Shown here: positions 23,649-32,206 of the stretch, piece after piece
How the letters are laid out: the number at the start of each line of letters is the position of its first letter
Position numbering within the stretch: the first letter of the stretch is position 1
NCBI GenBank assembly: GCA_045644665.1
Contig: JAZRHH010000045.1
Coordinates: forward strand, 1-64,000
Reading direction: 5' to 3'
DNA from: RGIG9115 sp045644665
Lineage (GTDB): Bacteria; Bacillota; Clostridia; UBA1381
DNA: 64,000 nucleotides
Made by a program: the position numbers and the translations under genes
Notes under the pieces: generated by a model
Database searches by the model: none
Seen by the model: only the letters and a program-made list of their open reading frames with translations
Told to the model about the DNA's origin: nothing

Positions 23649-24155
23649 TTACACGATTTCAATCTGCACTGCCTTCATTGCATCAAGTGCTGTATTGTGA
23701 CTTTCTACGCTCACACCTGCACAACATTTACTGTCAACTGTGATTTTAGCTTCCGGGAAGGTTGCCTTTAATATCATGGCATTTGAAATTACGCAAATAT
23801 CTGTACACAGACCGCACAGTTCTATTTCTTCAATCTCCTCACCACACTCTTTGATCATATTCGGCAGGTTAACACTTCCGAATGTGATTTTGTCAACTAC
23901 TTCTTTAACATACGGCGTTAATTCATCACAAATCTGCCAGCCATTTGTATCTTTAATGCAATGTTCAACAGGAAGTTTCTTTCCTTCCTGTGTCTTCATA
24001 TAATCTGCAAAATGTGTATCTCTTGTAAAGATTACTTTTCCTTCAAAGTCCTTTACTTTTTCCACTACATCAGGAACTATTTTCTCCGCCATTTTACTGC
24101 CAAGACTTCCTGTTATAAAGTCAACCTGCATATCAACTACAATTAAGTATTTCAT
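23649..24155 (-). CDS. isochorismatase-fold cysteine hydrolase
   Basis: Protein of 168 residues. The triad of the family is visible: Asp8 in VVDMQVDF, a Lys in the LPVEHCIKDTNG region and Cys in ELCGLCTDICVISNA. VISNA carries the usual cis-peptide. The family includes nicotinamidase; the length and the GSLGS loop suit a nicotinamidase-like enzyme, but the substrate is not certain. The ribosome site is weak (GGGAG about 15 bases upstream). Confidence 0.85.
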   Translation of the reverse strand: MKYLIVVDMQVDFITGSLGSKMAEKIVPDVVEKVKDFEGKVIFTRDTHFADYMKTQEGKKLPVEHCIKDTNGWQICDELTPYVKEVVDKITFGSVNLPNMIKECGEEIEEIELCGLCTDICVISNAMILKATFPEAKITVDSKCCAGVSVESHNTALDAMKAVQIEIV

Positions 24156-24293
24156 ATCTTTTTACCAGCTCCCGTTATAAAGACTGTATAATCCTTCTGC
24201 CACTCCTCGACTGCAGGATTATGTTACATTTAATTTTATCAAATTACCAAATAAAAGTCAATAAATTAAGTGTTATTTAAAGTATAATTAATA

Positions 24294-24325
24294 ATGCAGC
24301 CTGCAGATTTTTCTGCAGGCTGCAT
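24294..24325 (-). terminator. terminator of the P-type ATPase gene
   Basis: A perfect 14-bp stem (24294-24307 with 24312-24325) with loop TTTT lies 5 bases after the stop codon. The leftward tail TATTAATT is only moderately T-rich; an A/T-run on the other side would also serve the opposite direction. Confidence 0.75.
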
Positions 24326-24330
24326 ATTAA

Positions 24331-26955
24331 TTATTTTTTTCTTTGGAACAGCTTAACAATTTCAACAATTGGTATTGTAGAAAGTGCGAGCAGAAGCGCT
24401 ACTCCATATTCAGTCAAGCTGATTGGTTCAAAATCAAAGAGATTTCTAAGTGCCGGAACAAATATCAAAAGTGTAGTCAGTGCAAGTGAGAAAATCATTG
24501 TTCCCCAAAGGAGCATATTATTGGTTTTCAATTTAAATATTGAGCCGTGTGAACGCATATTAAATGAGTGGAAAATTTCCGCCATTGACATTGCAAGGAA
24601 CGCCATTGTCATACCGTCTGCACTCTGTGTAACTTCCCATACACCTGCTTCCATATAATGACCGATAAAGTACGCTGCAAGTGTAATTACAGATACCATA
24701 AGTCCCTGATATGCAACATTAAATCCAAGGCCGTTTGCAAAAATTCCCTCGTCACTCTTTCTTGGCTTTCTTGTCATTATATCCGGCTCTTCCTTTTCTG
24801 CACCAAGTGCAAGGGCAGGGAGTGAGTCAGTAACAAGATTAATAAAGAGAATGTGTGCAGGCTTTAATATTGAGAAGCCGCAGAATGTTGCAACAAATAT
24901 ACTTATAACTTCACTTAAGTTTGATGAGAGCAGGAACTGAATACATTTACAAATATTATCAAATATTCTTCTACCCTCTGCAACTGCGCTTACGATTGTT
25001 GCAAAGTTGTCGTCTGCAAGAATCATATCAGCAACATTTTTTGTAACGTCTGTACCGGTTATACCCATACCGATACCGATATCTGCATTTTTAATTGACG
25101 GTGCATCGTTTACGCCGTCTCCTGTCATAGCAGTAACGCATCCAAGCTTACGCCATGCATTTACAATGCGAACCTTGTGTTCAGGCTGTACACGTGCATA
25201 AACAGAGTACTGTGTAACAATTTCATTAAACTCTTCATCAGAGTACTTGTCAATCTCTGCGCCTGTTATAGCCTGGGACGCATCGGTTATAATTCCAAGT
25301 GTTTTTGCAATTGCAACGGCTGTATCCTTATGGTCGCCTGTTATCATTATGGGTCTGATACCTGCTCTTTCACACTGCGCCACCGCATCGGTAACCTCCG
25401 GTCTTACCGGGTCAATCATACCCACAAGACCAATAAATATCATATTATTTTCAAGTGCCTCGGAGGTATAAACTTCCGGAGCCCCATCGTGCATTTTATA
25501 TGCACAACCAAGAACACGAAGTGCCTGCGATGCAAAATCTGTGTTCTTTGCAAGAACCGCCGCTCGCTTCTCTGCTGTAAGCTCTACCTCTTTTCCACCC
25601 TCCAAAATGTGTGTACATCTTGCAAGAAGTTCATCAGGTGCACCCTTTGTATACTGGATAATTTTGCCCTCATCATTATGAACGGTTGTCATCATTTTTC
25701 TGCCCGAGTCAAAAGGCACTTCCCCGACACGTGGAGATTTTGATGTGAGATCTCCTTTTTTAAGACCAAGCTTTGTTGCATAGTTTACAAGTGCACATTC
25801 TGTCGGCTCGCCTATTGCTTCGCCGGTTTCATCAGGCTCGGCATCGGAGCAAAGTGACATTCCGGTTGCAAGAAGCTCCTGGTTATCGCTCCAGAAATCA
25901 ACAACTGTCATTTTGTTTTGTGTAAGTGTACCAGTTTTGTCAGAACATATAATTTGTGTACAGCCAAGTGTTTCAACTGCTGTCAAACGGCGGATAATTG
26001 CCTTTTGCTTTGACATTTTTGTAACGCCCATTGAAAGAACAATTGTTACAACAGCCGCAAGGCCTTCAGGGATTGCCGCCACCGCAAGGCTGACAGCCAG
26101 CATAAATGTATCAAGTGATGTATGAAGGTCGAACTTTCCGTTTCTTATAAGGGTAAAGGCAAACATAAATACGCAAATACCCAAAACAAGCTTTGTTAAA
26201 AGTCCGCTCAGCTGTGAAAGTCTTTTTTGAAGAGGTGTTTCTCCATCTTCTGCCTGGGTTATTGCTGTTGCAATTTTTCCCATTTCTGTATCCATACCGG
26301 TAGCTGTAACTACCATTGTACCTCTGCCGTAAACAACAACGCTTCCCATATAGCACATATTTTTTCTGTCCCCAAGAGGAACGTCCCCGTTTTCTGCGGC
26401 AGTTAGTGCATAGTCAAACTTATCTGATGGAACAGACTCTCCTGTAAGTGCAGCTTCCTCAATTTTAAGACTTGAAGACTCTAAAATTCTGCCGTCTGCA
26501 GGAACTGCATCACCTGCTTCAAGAATTACAATATCGCCGACTACTAGGTCTTCACTTTTTATAACCAGATGTTTTCCGCCGCGGATAACCTTGGATGTTG
26601 CAGCAGCCATTTCCTTTAGAGCGTCAATCGCCTTTTCAGCCTTGCTTTCCTGAACAACACCAAGTATAGTGTTAAGCACAACAACTGAAAGAATAATAAA
26701 CACGTCGGTAGGGCTCTCTTTCTCTATAAGAGCAGTTATAAGTGAAACCACAGCCGCGCCGATAAGAACAAGTACCATAGGGTCTGCTATCTGTTCAATA
26801 AGTCTTTGGAACAAATTTTTCTTTTTTCCCTCAACAAGCTTGTTCTTTCCGTTCTTTTCAAGGCGCTCTGCTGCCTCGTTTTCCAAAAGGCCTTCCCCTG
26901 CAGAAGATGAAAGCTCAGATAGAACCGCTTCTTTTTCTTCGAGATAATGTTTCAT
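24331..26955 (-). CDS. P-type ATPase, Ca2+/Mn2+ type (P2A), probably Mn2+ efflux
   Basis: Cation-exporting ATPase of 874 residues. The A domain has TGES, the phosphorylated Asp is in CSDKTGTLTQNKM, the hinge is TGDGVNDAPSIK. Transport residues match the SERCA/PMR1 group: VAAIPEGLAAVV in M4, SSNLSEVI in M5 and NLVTDSLPALALG in M6. These bind Ca2+ or Mn2+. The upstream yybP-ykoY riboswitch responds to Mn2+ in other bacteria, so Mn2+ export is the best reading. AAAGGGAGAA precedes the ATG. Confidence 0.92.
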   Translation of the reverse strand: MKHYLEEKEAVLSELSSSAGEGLLENEAAERLEKNGKNKLVEGKKKNLFQRLIEQIADPMVLVLIGAAVVSLITALIEKESPTDVFIILSVVVLNTILGVVQESKAEKAIDALKEMAAATSKVIRGGKHLVIKSEDLVVGDIVILEAGDAVPADGRILESSSLKIEEAALTGESVPSDKFDYALTAAENGDVPLGDRKNMCYMGSVVVYGRGTMVVTATGMDTEMGKIATAITQAEDGETPLQKRLSQLSGLLTKLVLGICVFMFAFTLIRNGKFDLHTSLDTFMLAVSLAVAAIPEGLAAVVTIVLSMGVTKMSKQKAIIRRLTAVETLGCTQIICSDKTGTLTQNKMTVVDFWSDNQELLATGMSLCSDAEPDETGEAIGEPTECALVNYATKLGLKKGDLTSKSPRVGEVPFDSGRKMMTTVHNDEGKIIQYTKGAPDELLARCTHILEGGKEVELTAEKRAAVLAKNTDFASQALRVLGCAYKMHDGAPEVYTSEALENNMIFIGLVGMIDPVRPEVTDAVAQCERAGIRPIMITGDHKDTAVAIAKTLGIITDASQAITGAEIDKYSDEEFNEIVTQYSVYARVQPEHKVRIVNAWRKLGCVTAMTGDGVNDAPSIKNADIGIGMGITGTDVTKNVADMILADDNFATIVSAVAEGRRIFDNICKCIQFLLSSNLSEVISIFVATFCGFSILKPAHILFINLVTDSLPALALGAEKEEPDIMTRKPRKSDEGIFANGLGFNVAYQGLMVSVITLAAYFIGHYMEAGVWEVTQSADGMTMAFLAMSMAEIFHSFNMRSHGSIFKLKTNNMLLWGTMIFSLALTTLLIFVPALRNLFDFEPISLTEYGVALLLALSTIPIVEIVKLFQRKK

Positions 26956-26994
26956 AAAATTCTCCCTTTCGATAATTTAAATTTTTTACTGTAC

Positions 26995-27124
26995 AAAAAA
27001 GACGAGCCCATATGTACAGCAAGTTCCACACATATAGTCTCGTCATTTAATTCAAGCCAAGCGAATACTCGCCGTGTCAATGTTGACTTGACACGCCTTT
27101 AAAAAGCGCTAACTACTCCCTATA
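26995..27124 (-). promoter_or_regulatory. yybP-ykoY manganese riboswitch with terminator
   Basis: Read on the minus strand. P1 is TATAG (27124-27120) with CTATA (27037-27033); L1 is GGGAGTAG and L3 holds GACGAGAC (27044-27037), the two hallmark sequences. Internal hairpins are GTGTCAA/TTGACAC and GCGA/TCGC. The terminator pairs GACGAG (27044-27039) with CTCGTC (27006-27001) and ends in T6 (27000-26995), so it competes with the aptamer. Ligand binding should therefore switch the gene on. Confidence 0.87.
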
Positions 27125-27134
27125 AATTATATAT

Positions 27135-27163
27135 ATTATACCATAACTTGTAAAATGTGTCAA
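27135..27163 (-). promoter_or_regulatory. consensus promoter of the riboswitch-ATPase unit
   Basis: On the minus strand TTGACA (27163-27158), 17 bp, TATAAT (27140-27135): a perfect sigma-A promoter, about 10 bases before the riboswitch P1. Confidence 0.9.
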
Positions 27164-27172
27164 TATATTATT

Positions 27173-27340
27173 TTACATAAGATCCATCATAAAAGTACCA
27201 AGCTCAAAAATAATTGCAAGGCACAAAATCCCAACTCCCACAGCACCCCATTTGTTCTTATCCTTTTTCACATTCCAGGCGCCGTAGGAAGAAAGCCTTA
27301 CTATTACAAAAAGAATAATAGCTGTCACAAGTTCTTTCAT
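27173..27340 (-). CDS. small two-helix membrane protein, likely fourth (D) subunit of the Ger receptor
   Basis: A 55-codon gene from ATG 27340 to TAA 27175-27173. GGAGGAGAAATAAA precedes the start and the gene begins one base after the gerC stop. Residues 4-16 (LVTAIILFVIVRL) and 31-47 (WGAVGVGILCLAIIFEL) are membrane helices joined by a basic loop (NVKKDKNK). Bacillus ger operons such as gerK and gerU carry a similar small D subunit that tunes germination. The match is by size, topology and position; sequence identity is not checked. Confidence 0.7.
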   Translation of the reverse strand: MKELVTAIILFVIVRLSSYGAWNVKKDKNKWGAVGVGILCLAIIFELGTFMMDLM

Positions 27341-27341
27341 T

Positions 27342-28607
27342 TTATTTCTCCTCCCGCTGGGTAAGTCCTGTTCTTCTTACATTAAGCTCAATTTCCACAT
27401 CCACGTCCATAGTCCTGTACTTTTCCTCCCAGTCATATTTTTCAAATTCCTCTCTTGTTAAGAATTTTGACTTTGCAAAAAGGCCAAATCCCACAATATC
27501 CGAATCAAATACATTCTGGGTTTTCTTAATAAATTTTTCTATTTCCTCCTTAACACCCTTTGCCGCAAGGGCTTCAAAATGCTCTATGTCCTTTTCCGCA
27601 ATATAGTCATCGGGCAGGGACACAAATTCTGCACCAAGCCGGAGTGAAACTTTAGCGGTATGAGTACTTTTGTTATAGGAAATTTTTGCTCTCTCCTCTT
27701 TGTCAAGAAGCACAGTTACAAGCCGGTCCGATTTATCTGTCTTAAAGGAAATATAATTCCGGCTCACATCTTCCGTCAGCATATTATAAATCTGGGCATC
27801 TATCAGTCCAAGCTCTCCCACCATTTTGTCGCCCTTAAAAACTGCGCCGCCGGACACCTCGGAGTTTGAATTACTGTAAACCTCTACCTCTCCTGCTTTG
27901 TAGTTGTGTACGGTAAATTCATATATGTCTTTTTCCTCGGGGGCTTTTTCATGTTCGGGGTTTGGTTTTTCCTTTTCTCCGGACTCCTCTGCACCCTCTC
28001 CTTTCCCCTTAGACTCTGCTTTTTCAGGCACTGCCGCAAGGGGAAGTACAGAATTTTTTTCAGAAAGATTTATATAAAAATATAAGTCCTGGCTGTAGCT
28101 CCGGGGTATTGCTCTGTAGTCATTTTTCCCAAAAATCAGCTGATAATACTTCGCCGGATTTATGTCAACCGAGGGGCTTGCCTTTGACAGATATTCCGAT
28201 GCTTTTCCGTCAGCAACAGCCGTAAACACATTGGGCCTTATTTCCTTACTTCTTGATATAGTTTCTATAAAATCAGAAATCCCCTCTTTTGCAATATCTT
28301 TTGAAAAAACAAACAGTCTCAGGTGGGATAGGTCAAAGCTTTTACTTATTATATGGTTTCCAAGTCCTATACCCGAATAGATATCAGGCGCTTCCACAGT
28401 AACGCTTGACATAATATCCTTACCGGTTCCGCCGCTTTCCCCGCCGCTTATATTGTATGGTTTTGCATACTGTATTGTAATATTGTAGTTTTTTTCTTTT
28501 CCCTTGTCTATTCCTATAGCTGTGGCATATGCAATATCATTTGGCTCTCGGTTATCATAGCAGGAAGAAAGAAGAACACAAAAAAGCAAAAGAACTATTT
28601 TTTTCAT
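27342..28607 (-). CDS. gerC: Ger(x)C-family germinant receptor lipoprotein
   Basis: C subunit of a spore germinant receptor, 421 residues. The signal peptide ends in a lipobox (LLSSCYDNRE), so the protein should be lipid-anchored at the spore inner membrane. IAYATAIGIDKG starts the GerAC domain, and residues about 195-235 form an acidic, Glu/Lys-rich low-complexity insert between the N- and C-terminal domains. It overlaps gerB by 4 bp. Confidence 0.93.
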   Translation of the reverse strand: MKKIVLLLFCVLLSSCYDNREPNDIAYATAIGIDKGKEKNYNITIQYAKPYNISGGESGGTGKDIMSSVTVEAPDIYSGIGLGNHIISKSFDLSHLRLFVFSKDIAKEGISDFIETISRSKEIRPNVFTAVADGKASEYLSKASPSVDINPAKYYQLIFGKNDYRAIPRSYSQDLYFYINLSEKNSVLPLAAVPEKAESKGKGEGAEESGEKEKPNPEHEKAPEEKDIYEFTVHNYKAGEVEVYSNSNSEVSGGAVFKGDKMVGELGLIDAQIYNMLTEDVSRNYISFKTDKSDRLVTVLLDKEERAKISYNKSTHTAKVSLRLGAEFVSLPDDYIAEKDIEHFEALAAKGVKEEIEKFIKKTQNVFDSDIVGFGLFAKSKFLTREEFEKYDWEEKYRTMDVDVEIELNVRRTGLTQREEK

Positions 28608-29659
28608 ATTTTTCTCCTTTCTCTGCTTCTTATAAGCTGGGATGCAACGGGCAGAAGCAGGGCAAGTCCGATTAAAATTATGGAATATACACTAAAATTC
28701 CTGTTTTGCTCAATATATGAAACAGAGGAATAAGACAGCAGTGCAACAAAGCTCATAAATGGTGCAATAAGAGGCTTTTCATACTTTAAATCAAAGGTTT
28801 CTTTCCATACAAAGCTAAGCGCATAAAGGTAAACAGAAAGATATATTAAAATAGAAATTGTCCAAACAAACTCAAAAAACGCTTCAAATCTTCCAAAAAA
28901 GTCACTAAGCTGTATAAGCCTCACCGTATTGTATAAAGGAAGCACAAAATCCTCGGACACACTATAAGGAAAAATCAAGGAATATCCAAGCATTGCCACT
29001 GTTAATATAACGCCCATTATAATAATTGCCTTAAAGCCGGCACGTCTTATTTCCTTACTTTCAACCCCCTGTGGTGCTATCAAAAAAATAAGAAAAATGT
29101 CGGAAAAAACAGATAAAATAGTAAGTCCGTCAAAACCTATACCCTTTATTCCTTTTCCCAAAATAGGAGTTAAATTGTAAAGGTGCATATTAGGAATAAG
29201 AAACAAAAAACAAAGCACCATAACAGCTGTTGCTATTGGCTGAAACAAGGAGCATATTTTCCCAAGGGATTCTATTCCCATATATGCACCGATTACTGCC
29301 GCAACAGAGAAAATGATATAAATTATCTCTGTTGGTGTATTCTTTAAAAGGATTATTTTAACTGTTTCCGGATAAATTTTTACAACAGAGGACATGGAAA
29401 GAACCAAAAATACAGTTGCAAGTATCCCAATTACCTTTTTATATACTCCTTTTATATCCATAAGATTTTTTGAAAAATCATAGACCTTAGAAATCAGAAA
29501 AAAAAGCAAAAGCTCCAAAAGAGTAACATAAATACACAAAATCCATGCCGCATTTCCTGCCGCTAAAATAATATTTCTTGGCACAACAAGAAGAAGCTTA
29601 ACATACATTACATTAATAAGCACAAGGGAAAGGGAAGTGACATTTAATTTTTCTTTCAT
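28604..29659 (-). CDS. gerB: GerB-family germination permease-like protein
   Basis: B subunit of the germinant receptor, 351 residues, with about ten membrane helices and the amino-acid/polyamine permease fold that forms the germinant site in other receptors. ATG 29659 has AGGGG eight bases upstream; a TTG two codons earlier is less likely. It is 13 bp after gerA and overlaps gerC. Confidence 0.92.
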   Translation of the reverse strand: MKEKLNVTSLSLVLINVMYVKLLLVVPRNIILAAGNAAWILCIYVTLLELLLFFLISKVYDFSKNLMDIKGVYKKVIGILATVFLVLSMSSVVKIYPETVKIILLKNTPTEIIYIIFSVAAVIGAYMGIESLGKICSLFQPIATAVMVLCFLFLIPNMHLYNLTPILGKGIKGIGFDGLTILSVFSDIFLIFLIAPQGVESKEIRRAGFKAIIIMGVILTVAMLGYSLIFPYSVSEDFVLPLYNTVRLIQLSDFFGRFEAFFEFVWTISILIYLSVYLYALSFVWKETFDLKYEKPLIAPFMSFVALLSYSSVSYIEQNRNFSVYSIILIGLALLLPVASQLIRSRERRKI

Positions 29660-29672
29660 AAGCAATACCCCT

Positions 29673-31247
29673 TTACTTAAATAACCAGCTTCTGCTGATT
29701 TTTTCTTCTTTTTTATTATCCTTTGCCTTTAAAAATGAGGGACGGTATTCATCACTCCATACATTTTTTGCAAAAAGTGCACGTCTTAGCTTGTTTTCGC
29801 CTGTAGGGAAAAGAAAATCTATACCAAAACTTTTTAGCGTTCCAATATAAACAGAGTAAATAAACACTCCTGTGCTTATTCCAAAAAATCCAAAGCTTGC
29901 CCCAAGAACTATAAATATAAAACGGAGTATCCTATAGCTCCAGCCAAGAGAATAATTCCCTGTTGCAAAGGAGCCAATTCCTGTAATGGCGATTATTATA
30001 ATCATAATAGGACTTACAATTTTTGCACTAACCGCCGCCTGACCAAGTATAAGTCCTCCCACAATTCCAAGTGTAGAGCCAAGAACTCCGGGCATACGAA
30101 GTCCTGCCTCACGTATCATTTCAAAGGAAAAATCCATTAAAAGAAGCTCAAGAACGCTTGGAAAAGGTACATTTTCTCTTGATGCACTTATGGAATATAG
30201 AAGATAGGTAGGTATCATTTCCTGATGAAATAACGTAAGAGCAAGGTATGTCCCCGGCAAAAGAACAGATATAAGTGCAGCAATAAGGCGTATTATTCTT
30301 GCTGCATTTACAAAAATACTGTTCATATAAGAGTCAGAGGGTGAGTGCAAAAGCTCAAAGGCGTTAGTAGGAAAAATAAGTGCTGACGGACTTCCGCTTA
30401 AAATAAGTGCAACTCTTCCGTCTGCAAGATATCTTGCTGTACGGTCAGGTCTTTCTGTTGTTAAAAGCTGATTTGTAACAGAAAGCTTTGCGTCCTTTAC
30501 AAAGTTTCCTACTTCTTCAACTGCAAAAATATAATCTGTTTCAATCCCGTTTATACGCCGCAGTGCCTCATCTACCAAATTTTCATTTGCAACATCGCTT
30601 AAATACATAAGCACACCACGTGTTTTGCTTACTTTTCCAACCTCTACACCCTTACATATAAGCTTTTCTGTCTTTAAAATTTTGCGGACTAAAGCGCTGC
30701 TGCTTCTAAGCATTTCATTAAATGCTTCCTGAGGACCAAAAACAGATTGCTCATTTTCAGGCTTTTGTACCACTCTGTGTTCCCATGCACGAACATCAAT
30801 AGAGAATCCTATATTAAGCCCATCCACAAACACTCCGCAGCTTCCAAAATTTATTTCATCTATTATTTTCTCAATATCTTTTTCCGGCTGTGCCTGTGAA
30901 TTAGAAATAAATTTATAAAGGACTTCTTCCTGTTTTAATCTCAAATCCTCATCACAAAGGCGCGGAATAAATTGCATGGACTCAATAACATTGGAGCTTA
31001 TAAATGTGCCATTTGCCATTCCGTCATAAAAAATAACAAAAGCATCTCTGTCACCTTTTAGCTGAAACTTACGAATTACAACATCGTTGTTTTCGGGAAC
31101 GGAAAACCGTTTTTTTAAGTATTCTTCATTTTCCTTTATGTTTCTTGATATCTTAAAAGGTATTATACTTTGAACAGTAGAAGTATCTTCCTTTAAAACA
31201 AATATATCTTTATCTTCAGGCTCATGAAAAACAAAGGGATTTTTCAT
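29673..31247 (-). CDS. gerA: GerA-family germinant receptor subunit
   Basis: A subunit of 524 residues. A soluble N-terminal domain of about 300 residues (GSCGVFVDGLNIGFSIDVRA; EGGILMYLSDVAN-like VLMYLSDVANENL) is followed by five or so membrane helices with RMPGVLGSTLGIVGGLILGQ. The complex is thought to form a ligand-gated ion channel in the spore membrane. The gene starts 27 bases after a sigma-G-like promoter. Confidence 0.93.
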   Translation of the reverse strand: MKNPFVFHEPEDKDIFVLKEDTSTVQSIIPFKISRNIKENEEYLKKRFSVPENNDVVIRKFQLKGDRDAFVIFYDGMANGTFISSNVIESMQFIPRLCDEDLRLKQEEVLYKFISNSQAQPEKDIEKIIDEINFGSCGVFVDGLNIGFSIDVRAWEHRVVQKPENEQSVFGPQEAFNEMLRSSSALVRKILKTEKLICKGVEVGKVSKTRGVLMYLSDVANENLVDEALRRINGIETDYIFAVEEVGNFVKDAKLSVTNQLLTTERPDRTARYLADGRVALILSGSPSALIFPTNAFELLHSPSDSYMNSIFVNAARIIRLIAALISVLLPGTYLALTLFHQEMIPTYLLYSISASRENVPFPSVLELLLMDFSFEMIREAGLRMPGVLGSTLGIVGGLILGQAAVSAKIVSPIMIIIIAITGIGSFATGNYSLGWSYRILRFIFIVLGASFGFFGISTGVFIYSVYIGTLKSFGIDFLFPTGENKLRRALFAKNVWSDEYRPSFLKAKDNKKEEKISRSWLFK

Positions 31248-31274
31248 AAAATTATCCTTTCTTGCTTTTTATAG

Positions 31275-31304
31275 TAGTATTGGAATTTTCGGCAAATTTA
31301 TACA
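31275..31304 (-). promoter_or_regulatory. sigma-G-like promoter of the ger operon
   Basis: On the minus strand TGTATA (31304-31299), 17 bp, AATACTA (31281-31275), one base from the sigma-G -10 consensus CATACTA. Forespore expression is expected for germinant receptors. Confidence 0.6.
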
Positions 31305-31313
31305 CATATAAAT

Positions 31314-31329
31314 TGTTTCACGTGAAACA
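31314..31329. promoter_or_regulatory. parS centromere site 1
   Basis: TGTTTCACGTGAAACA, a perfect 16-bp palindrome equal to the consensus ParB-binding parS site. It lies 10 bp upstream of the ger -35. Confidence 0.95.
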
Positions 31330-31357
31330 TTAATATATTTTATAAAATTTTTAAAAA

Positions 31358-31373
31358 TGTTTCACGTGAAACA
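31358..31373. promoter_or_regulatory. parS centromere site 2
   Basis: A second exact TGTTTCACGTGAAACA, 44 bp from the first. Its last base touches the putative parA -35, so ParB bound here could repress parAB. Confidence 0.95.
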
Positions 31374-31401
31374 TTTACAAATGAAAAATTTGTGGTATAA
31401 T
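31374..31401 (+). promoter_or_regulatory. parAB promoter
   Basis: TTTACA (31374-31379), 16 bp, TATAAT (31396-31401), directly beside parS site 2 and 26 bases before parA. Confidence 0.65.
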
Positions 31402-31427
31402 AATAATATAAACTTTCGGAGGTGACT

Positions 31428-32201
31428 ATGGGAAAGGTAATTGCTGTTATAAACCAAAAAGGCGGCGTAGGTAAAACAACAACTGCAATAAATCTTGCCG
31501 CATGCCTTGGATATAAAGATAAAAAAGTGCTTCTTATAGATAGCGATGCCCAGGGAAACGCCACAAGCGGCCTTGGAATAGAAAAAGGTACATACGAAAA
31601 ATCTATCTACGATTGTATGACAGATTATAAAAACATTCATAGCGCTATTATTAAAACTAAATATAAAAACCTAAGCGTTCTGCCCTCAACTCATCATCTT
31701 GCAGGAGCAGAAATAGAACTTGCATATGAAGAAAAAAGAGAGTATTTTATAAAAAAGTTTGTAGATGAAATCAGGGAAGAGTACGATTTTATTCTTATCG
31801 ACTCTCCTCCGGCTCTTGGACTTCTTACGATTAATATTTTAACTGCTTCGGATACTGTGCTTGTACCAATACAGTGCGAATATTACGCACTTGAAGGTTT
31901 GAGTCAGCTTACATCATCCATAAAAGCAATAAGACAAAAGCTTAATAAGAAACTTGAAATTGAAGGCATACTTGCCACAATGTTTGACGGAAGGACAAAC
32001 CTTTCCATACAGGTTTTAGATGAGCTAAAAAAATATTTCGGAGGCAAGGTATATCAAACCGTTATACCAAGAAACGTACGCCTTTCAGAAGCGCCAAGCT
32101 ACGGCGAGCCTATTATAAAATACGATATAACCTCCAAGGGAGCAGAAAGCTACCTTGCACTTTCCCGTGAGGTTATTGCAAACAATACAGAAAAGAGGTA
32201 G
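31428..32201 (+). CDS. parA: chromosome partitioning ATPase ParA (Soj)
   Basis: Deviant Walker ATPase of 257 residues that moves ParB-parS complexes and, in Bacillus, also regulates DnaA. The Walker motif is INQKGGVGKTTTAINLAA at residues 9-26, and DSDAQGNAT and DSPPALGLLT follow. ATG 31428 follows GGAGGTGACT; a GTG two codons earlier overlaps that site. parB follows after 5 bp. Confidence 0.95.
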   Translation: MGKVIAVINQKGGVGKTTTAINLAACLGYKDKKVLLIDSDAQGNATSGLGIEKGTYEKSIYDCMTDYKNIHSAIIKTKYKNLSVLPSTHHLAGAEIELAYEEKREYFIKKFVDEIREEYDFILIDSPPALGLLTINILTASDTVLVPIQCEYYALEGLSQLTSSIKAIRQKLNKKLEIEGILATMFDGRTNLSIQVLDELKKYFGGKVYQTVIPRNVRLSEAPSYGEPIIKYDITSKGAESYLALSREVIANNTEKR

Positions 32202-32206
32202 ATTAA

